Positions 61,123-64,000 of a stretch of 64,000 nt of DNA are shown here, piece by piece. Below the pieces are notes generated by a model. The model did no database searches. It worked only from the letters and a program-made list of their open reading frames with translations, and was not told where the DNA came from. Source of the DNA: Sphingomonadales bacterium. Its GTDB lineage: Bacteria; Pseudomonadota; Alphaproteobacteria; Sphingomonadales; Sphingomonadaceae. Position 1 is the stretch's first letter, and each line of letters starts with the position of its first letter. Made by a program: the position numbers and the translations under genes. The stretch spans positions 1-64,000 of the forward strand of contig JAIXYT010000033.1 of the NCBI GenBank assembly GCA_027490095.1. The letters run 5' to 3'.

Positions 61123-61827
61123 TCAACGGGCCGCATGCTGACGCTCGCCCCACAAGATGGACCGATGCTCGTCGGTGAAGCCGGTGAGCCCTCCCTCGAT
61201 CGTTTCCGGGCGCGCCACGCCCAGCTTCATGCCCTCCTGCACGGCGGGGCGCGCCATCATTGCCCTGTACCACCGTTCAATATGGGGGAACTGACCCGCC
61301 TTCTCCCTCAGTTGGCGCGGCAGGAACGGAAGCGTGGCCATGTCGGCAATGCTGTACGAGTCCCCTGCGAGCCATTCCGCCTCGCCCAGCCGGCCGTTCA
61401 ACACCCGCATGAGCCTCGTCACCTCTCGCGAGTAGCGCTCGATCGCATAGTCATGCCGGTCCTTGGCGTAGTGCGTGAAATGCACCTCCTGGCCGAACAT
61501 GGGGCCGATGCCGGACACTTGGAACATGAGCCACTGCCAGCAGAGCGCTTGCGCGACGGCGCCGACCGGCATGAATCGACCGCTCTTGCCGGCAAGGTAA
61601 AGCAGGATCGCGCCCGTTTCCCACAGGACGAACCCGGGGCCTTGGGGCCCCTCCTCGTCGACGATCACGGGGGTCTTGTTGTTCGGGTTCAAGGCCAGGA
61701 ATTCGGGTGTCAACTGGTCGCCGGAAAGAATGTCCACAAGCTCGAGTTGCCAAGGCAGATCCATTTCCAGAAGGGCAATGGCGACCTTCCGCGCGTTTGG
61801 TGTTGGCCCGCCATAAAGCGTGATCAT
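61123..61827 (-). CDS. Glutathione transferase, Nu-class-like
   Basis: The 234-residue protein is the third paralogue: MITLYGGPTPNARKVAIALL, ALNPNNKTPVIVD, WETGAILLYLAGKSGRFMPV, WLMFQVSGIGPMFGQEVHFT and AGDSYSIADMATLP. Its glutathione site reads TPNARK. A GTG nine bases upstream is another possible start. Operator site 6 lies 78 bp upstream. It is convergent with the gene at 60369. Confidence 0.87.
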   Translation of the reverse strand: MITLYGGPTPNARKVAIALLEMDLPWQLELVDILSGDQLTPEFLALNPNNKTPVIVDEEGPQGPGFVLWETGAILLYLAGKSGRFMPVGAVAQALCWQWLMFQVSGIGPMFGQEVHFTHYAKDRHDYAIERYSREVTRLMRVLNGRLGEAEWLAGDSYSIADMATLPFLPRQLREKAGQFPHIERWYRAMMARPAVQEGMKLGVARPETIEGGLTGFTDEHRSILWGERQHAAR

Positions 61828-61904
61828 TGTGCCCACTTTCGATCGATGTCCGATACTGGCCGGATCCGTGCGCCTCTGCAGCGTGGAGAGTGACTGGATT
61901 CGGG

Positions 61905-61920
61905 ATACTTAGTATACTAT
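61905..61920. promoter_or_regulatory. Shared operator, site 6 (divergent GST and EamA genes)
   Basis: ATACTTAGTATACTAT contains the perfect palindrome TAGTATACTA (61910–61919), the best copy of the six. It lies between the starts at 61827 and 62005. Confidence 0.65.
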
Positions 61921-62004
61921 CGAACTTCACTTGTTTGACAAGGGCTAGCATATTCATATCAATGAGTTGCGGTACCGCGCCCTCACGCACGGCATTGCGC
62001 TGAA

Positions 62005-62934
62005 ATGGTAAGCTCCATTGTCTGGCTCCCGGCCGCCTTGATGGCGGGGCTGCTTCAGGCCTGGCGATCTGCGCTGCAAACACGCATGCGCGACACGCTT
62101 TCGCTGAACGCCGCCGGGCTCGTGCGCTACCTGTTCGGCTTGCCGGTGGCCTGTCTGCTGCTGTCCGTTTACATGATCGCCACCGGGAGTGGCGCGCTGC
62201 CCCACTACGGGGCCGGCTTTCTGACAAAGTGCCTGCTGGCAGGCCTTGCGCAGATACTCGGGACAAACCTGCTCATCATGGCTTTCAGCTACCGCAATTT
62301 CGTGGTGGGCACGGCATATGCGAAGACCGAGGCCGTACAAGCCGCACTTCTTGCGATGTTGTTTGCAGGAGAGCGTCTCGAGATGTTGACGTGGGCCGGC
62401 ATTCTCGCCGGCGCCATCGGGATCATGGTGCTGTCGACCGGTGGGGAGCGTATGCGGTTGGCTGATTTTGGAAGAATCCTCGGGCAGCCAGCTGCGCGTT
62501 GCGGGCTAGGAGCCGGCTTCTTCTATGCACTAACCGCGCTGGGCGTGCGGGAAGCATCGAGAGCACTTGACACATCCGATTACTTGATGGCAGCTTTGCT
62601 AACTCTCGTTACGATCGTGATCATTCAGACAGTATTGCAGGGCAGCTACGTATTGATGACCGAGCGCCACCAGGTAAGGCGCATCTTTCTCAATTGGCGA
62701 AACTCGAGCCAAGTCGGGGCGTTGGCCGCTCTGGGTTCGGCATGCTGGTTTGTAGGATTTTCAGTCGCACCAGTAGCGCTGGTGCGAATTGTCGGCCAAA
62801 TTGAGGTTGTCTTCACCTTAGCATTTGGCCACTTCTATCTTGGCGAGCGGACATCACCAAGCGAGACTGCAGGCTTGCTGCTTGTGATACTTGGCGTGGT
62901 TTTAGCCCTGTTTTCAGCACTGACACCGATGTAA
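62005..62934 (+). CDS. EamA/DMT family transporter
   Basis: The 309-residue protein has ten hydrophobic helices in two EamA halves. Glu-containing helices and the final GQIEVVFTLAFGHFYLGERT and ETAGLLLVILGVVLAL are typical of drug/metabolite transporters with an ERxxP-like GERTSPSE motif. The substrate is unknown. The second half is less GC-rich than the rest of the cluster, which may mark the approach to degraded DNA at the right end. Confidence 0.85.
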   Translation: MVSSIVWLPAALMAGLLQAWRSALQTRMRDTLSLNAAGLVRYLFGLPVACLLLSVYMIATGSGALPHYGAGFLTKCLLAGLAQILGTNLLIMAFSYRNFVVGTAYAKTEAVQAALLAMLFAGERLEMLTWAGILAGAIGIMVLSTGGERMRLADFGRILGQPAARCGLGAGFFYALTALGVREASRALDTSDYLMAALLTLVTIVIIQTVLQGSYVLMTERHQVRRIFLNWRNSSQVGALAALGSACWFVGFSVAPVALVRIVGQIEVVFTLAFGHFYLGERTSPSETAGLLLVILGVVLALFSALTPM

Positions 62935-63100
62935 CTTGAACAATCGGCCCACCTTCCGGTGAAGCCAAGCATGTCGTGGGGATGGCTAGGAGCCCGCGGC
63001 GGCGTTCGCCGCCGAGATCGACTAGATAGGGTGATGGGACGGACGGCCCCTGCACCGGCGCGCTGTGGGCGCCAGGGCGGCGTCACCGGTTCTGGCGCTG

Positions 63101-63202
63101 CCCAACAAGGGCTGAAGCCTGAACTTCGTGCATGGTCAGATGGCGTCCGGGCGCCGGTTCCGTGTGCCGAACATCTTTGATGACTTGACGCGGGAATGCC
63201 TG
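63101..63202 (+). mobile_element. IS3-family transposase remnant
   Basis: One frame reads PNKG, a TGA, then SLNFVHGQMASGRRFRVPNI and FDDLTRECL. This matches the conserved start of the DDE catalytic domain of IS3-group OrfB (…RWSLDFVHDQLADGRRFRVL…), with TGG (Trp) changed to TGA. No flanking repeats or other parts of the element remain. Confidence 0.7.
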
Positions 63203-63742
63203 ACCGGCGCTCGTCGCAAACGATGGATTCGTCCCAACGCCAGCCACAATGCCCAAAGCGACTAGGCATTTAACGAAAGGCGGGCATTTGAGAGCATTTT
63301 TGGGCAATGAAGCGCCTGCTGCGTCAGCGACTGCGGGCCCACCGACTGTTTCTCCCGGATGTCGGCTTTCCCATTTCGGGTGTCTTGAACCCGACAGGCA
63401 GAAAACGGCCCCAAAGCGGCCGCGAATGGGTGCGCCTTCCTGTGGGCCAGTCGATTGGCCGGGTCGCATTCTCATTAGCAGAGGCTCTTTGGCCTATGGC
63501 AAGCACACACGATACGACGGGCCGTCCAGTGGGCCCACGCGGAGAAGCAGGCTTCTGTGTCCCGTGCGCTGGTGACTGACACGGGCTGTCCCTCGCACGG
63601 ATTCGGTTTCTTCAGCCAATTGCTACAGAAGTCGTTGAGCCACGCATCAGGAGCAAATCTTGGGGCATAATTCGGGGCATCATTTCCATTATTCTAAGGA
63701 TTCAGTGATATATTTCTGAATGATAAACCTTAATGTAGAAAG
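63203..63742. other. Gap of about 540 bp without a gene
   Basis: After the transposase remnant there is GC-moderate sequence with short unsupported frames, then an AT-rich stretch (63640–63742). No gene, tRNA or integrase is recognised. Confidence 0.5.
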
Positions 63743-63843
63743 TCACCCTGTCCGCCGGTCTGTTCTGCTCGCGGCGAAGCTTCCGCAGGGGGCGGCCTGA
63801 CGGCCGGCGCGCGGTCGCGCTTGCGAACCCTGGCGGGTTCGAA
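63743..63843 (+). repeat. Right copy of the tRNA-Ser-associated direct repeat (possible attR)
   Basis: TCACCCTGTCCGCC repeats the tRNA-Ser 3' end exactly, and the next ~85 bp resemble 27629–27718, ending in GTTCGAA. The rest of the tRNA is absent, as expected for the far end of an element inserted into the tRNA 3' end. Confidence 0.6.
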
Positions 63844-63874
63844 TTCGCTCTCGGCAAGTCCGTGTGTCGTCCGG

Positions 63875-64000
63875 CTACTGACCGATGTGCCGGTGGGCGT
63901 CGACTTCCAGCTCGTGCATCTTCCACAGATCATCGCGCGACACGTGGAGATGCTGGCGGACGGCGTGAACGGCCGAACGGCCCAGCGTTCGCTCGAGCGC
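63875..64000 (-). CDS. 3' end of an unrecognised gene (cut by the window edge)
   Basis: The minus-strand frame is open from the window edge and gives 41 C-terminal residues containing TLGRSAVHAVRQHLHVSRDD and ending in HRHIGQ before TAG. The residue mix is protein-like and GC-rich codon use matches the chromosome. No family is recognised from this part. Confidence 0.5.
   Translation of the reverse strand, partial: ALERTLGRSAVHAVRQHLHVSRDDLWKMHELEVDAHRHIGQ

Noticed and set aside
1-64000. CRISPR arrays, rRNA genes, riboswitches and phage structural genes
   Set aside because: No regularly spaced repeats, rRNA signatures, known riboswitch cores or phage modules were seen on reading both strands.

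Overview
The window is GC-rich chromosomal DNA from an alphaproteobacterium, most probably a sphingomonad (Sphingomonadales). The evidence is a PhyR–NepR–EcfG general stress response locus, a PEPxxWA-CTERM exported protein, a complete Tad/Flp pilus locus of the cpa type, a TonB-dependent receptor beside Nu-class-like glutathione transferases, and dense GC-rich coding with many ATGA, GTGA and TGATG gene overlaps.

Layout. Positions 1–16.2 kb hold mixed household and accessory genes: the 3' part of nrdB, an AT-richer orphan gene with a restriction-type nuclease signature, an HNH nuclease, small exported proteins, three copies of a hairpin-rich intergenic repeat (3.5, 4.6 and 5.7 kb), a VIT1/CCC1-like protein, a methyltransferase plus fatty acid hydroxylase pair, a ParDE-type toxin–antitoxin module, an S9 dipeptidyl peptidase and a short-chain dehydrogenase. 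Positions 16.5–27.5 kb are a single Tad pilus operon of 13 genes (flp, cpaA-F, tadB-G) with very short gaps or overlaps.

A tRNA-Ser(TGA) follows at 27540–27629. Its 3' end plus about 90 bp of downstream sequence is repeated in direct orientation at 63743–63843, so the 36 kb between may be, or may once have been, an integrated island. The interior flanks carry debris that fits this: an hsdR 3' remnant on the left and an IS3-family transposase remnant on the right. No integrase is visible.

Inside that interval, 28.8–36.8 kb is a general stress response block: a CheB/CheR/PAS/HWE-kinase hybrid, a lipoprotein, a PRC-barrel protein, a GlsB-type membrane protein, PhyR, NepR and EcfG. GGAAC-N17-GTT sequences, the usual shape of EcfG promoters, stand before six of these transcription units, and a variant stands before a seventh, so the locus looks self-regulated.

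Positions 37.3–62.9 kb form a catabolic and transport region: two acyl-CoA ligases, a phytanoyl-CoA dioxygenase-like protein, a 2-keto-4-pentenoate hydratase-like enzyme, two VOC proteins, short-chain dehydrogenases, an FMN reductase, a carboxymuconolactone decarboxylase-like protein, an NTF2-like protein, three glutathione transferases, a TonB receptor, an MFS carrier and an EamA carrier, with TetR and two MarR regulators. Six promoter regions share one 16 bp near-palindrome (ACTTAG-N4-CTAT), which suggests a common repressor. The most unusual part is 45268–50267, five translationally coupled genes: an alpha/beta hydrolase, an APH-type kinase, an enolase paralogue with altered active-site residues, a D-2-hydroxyacid dehydrogenase, and an alpha/beta hydrolase-fold protein whose nucleophile serine is alanine. 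I know of no described pathway with this set; the substrate is unknown.
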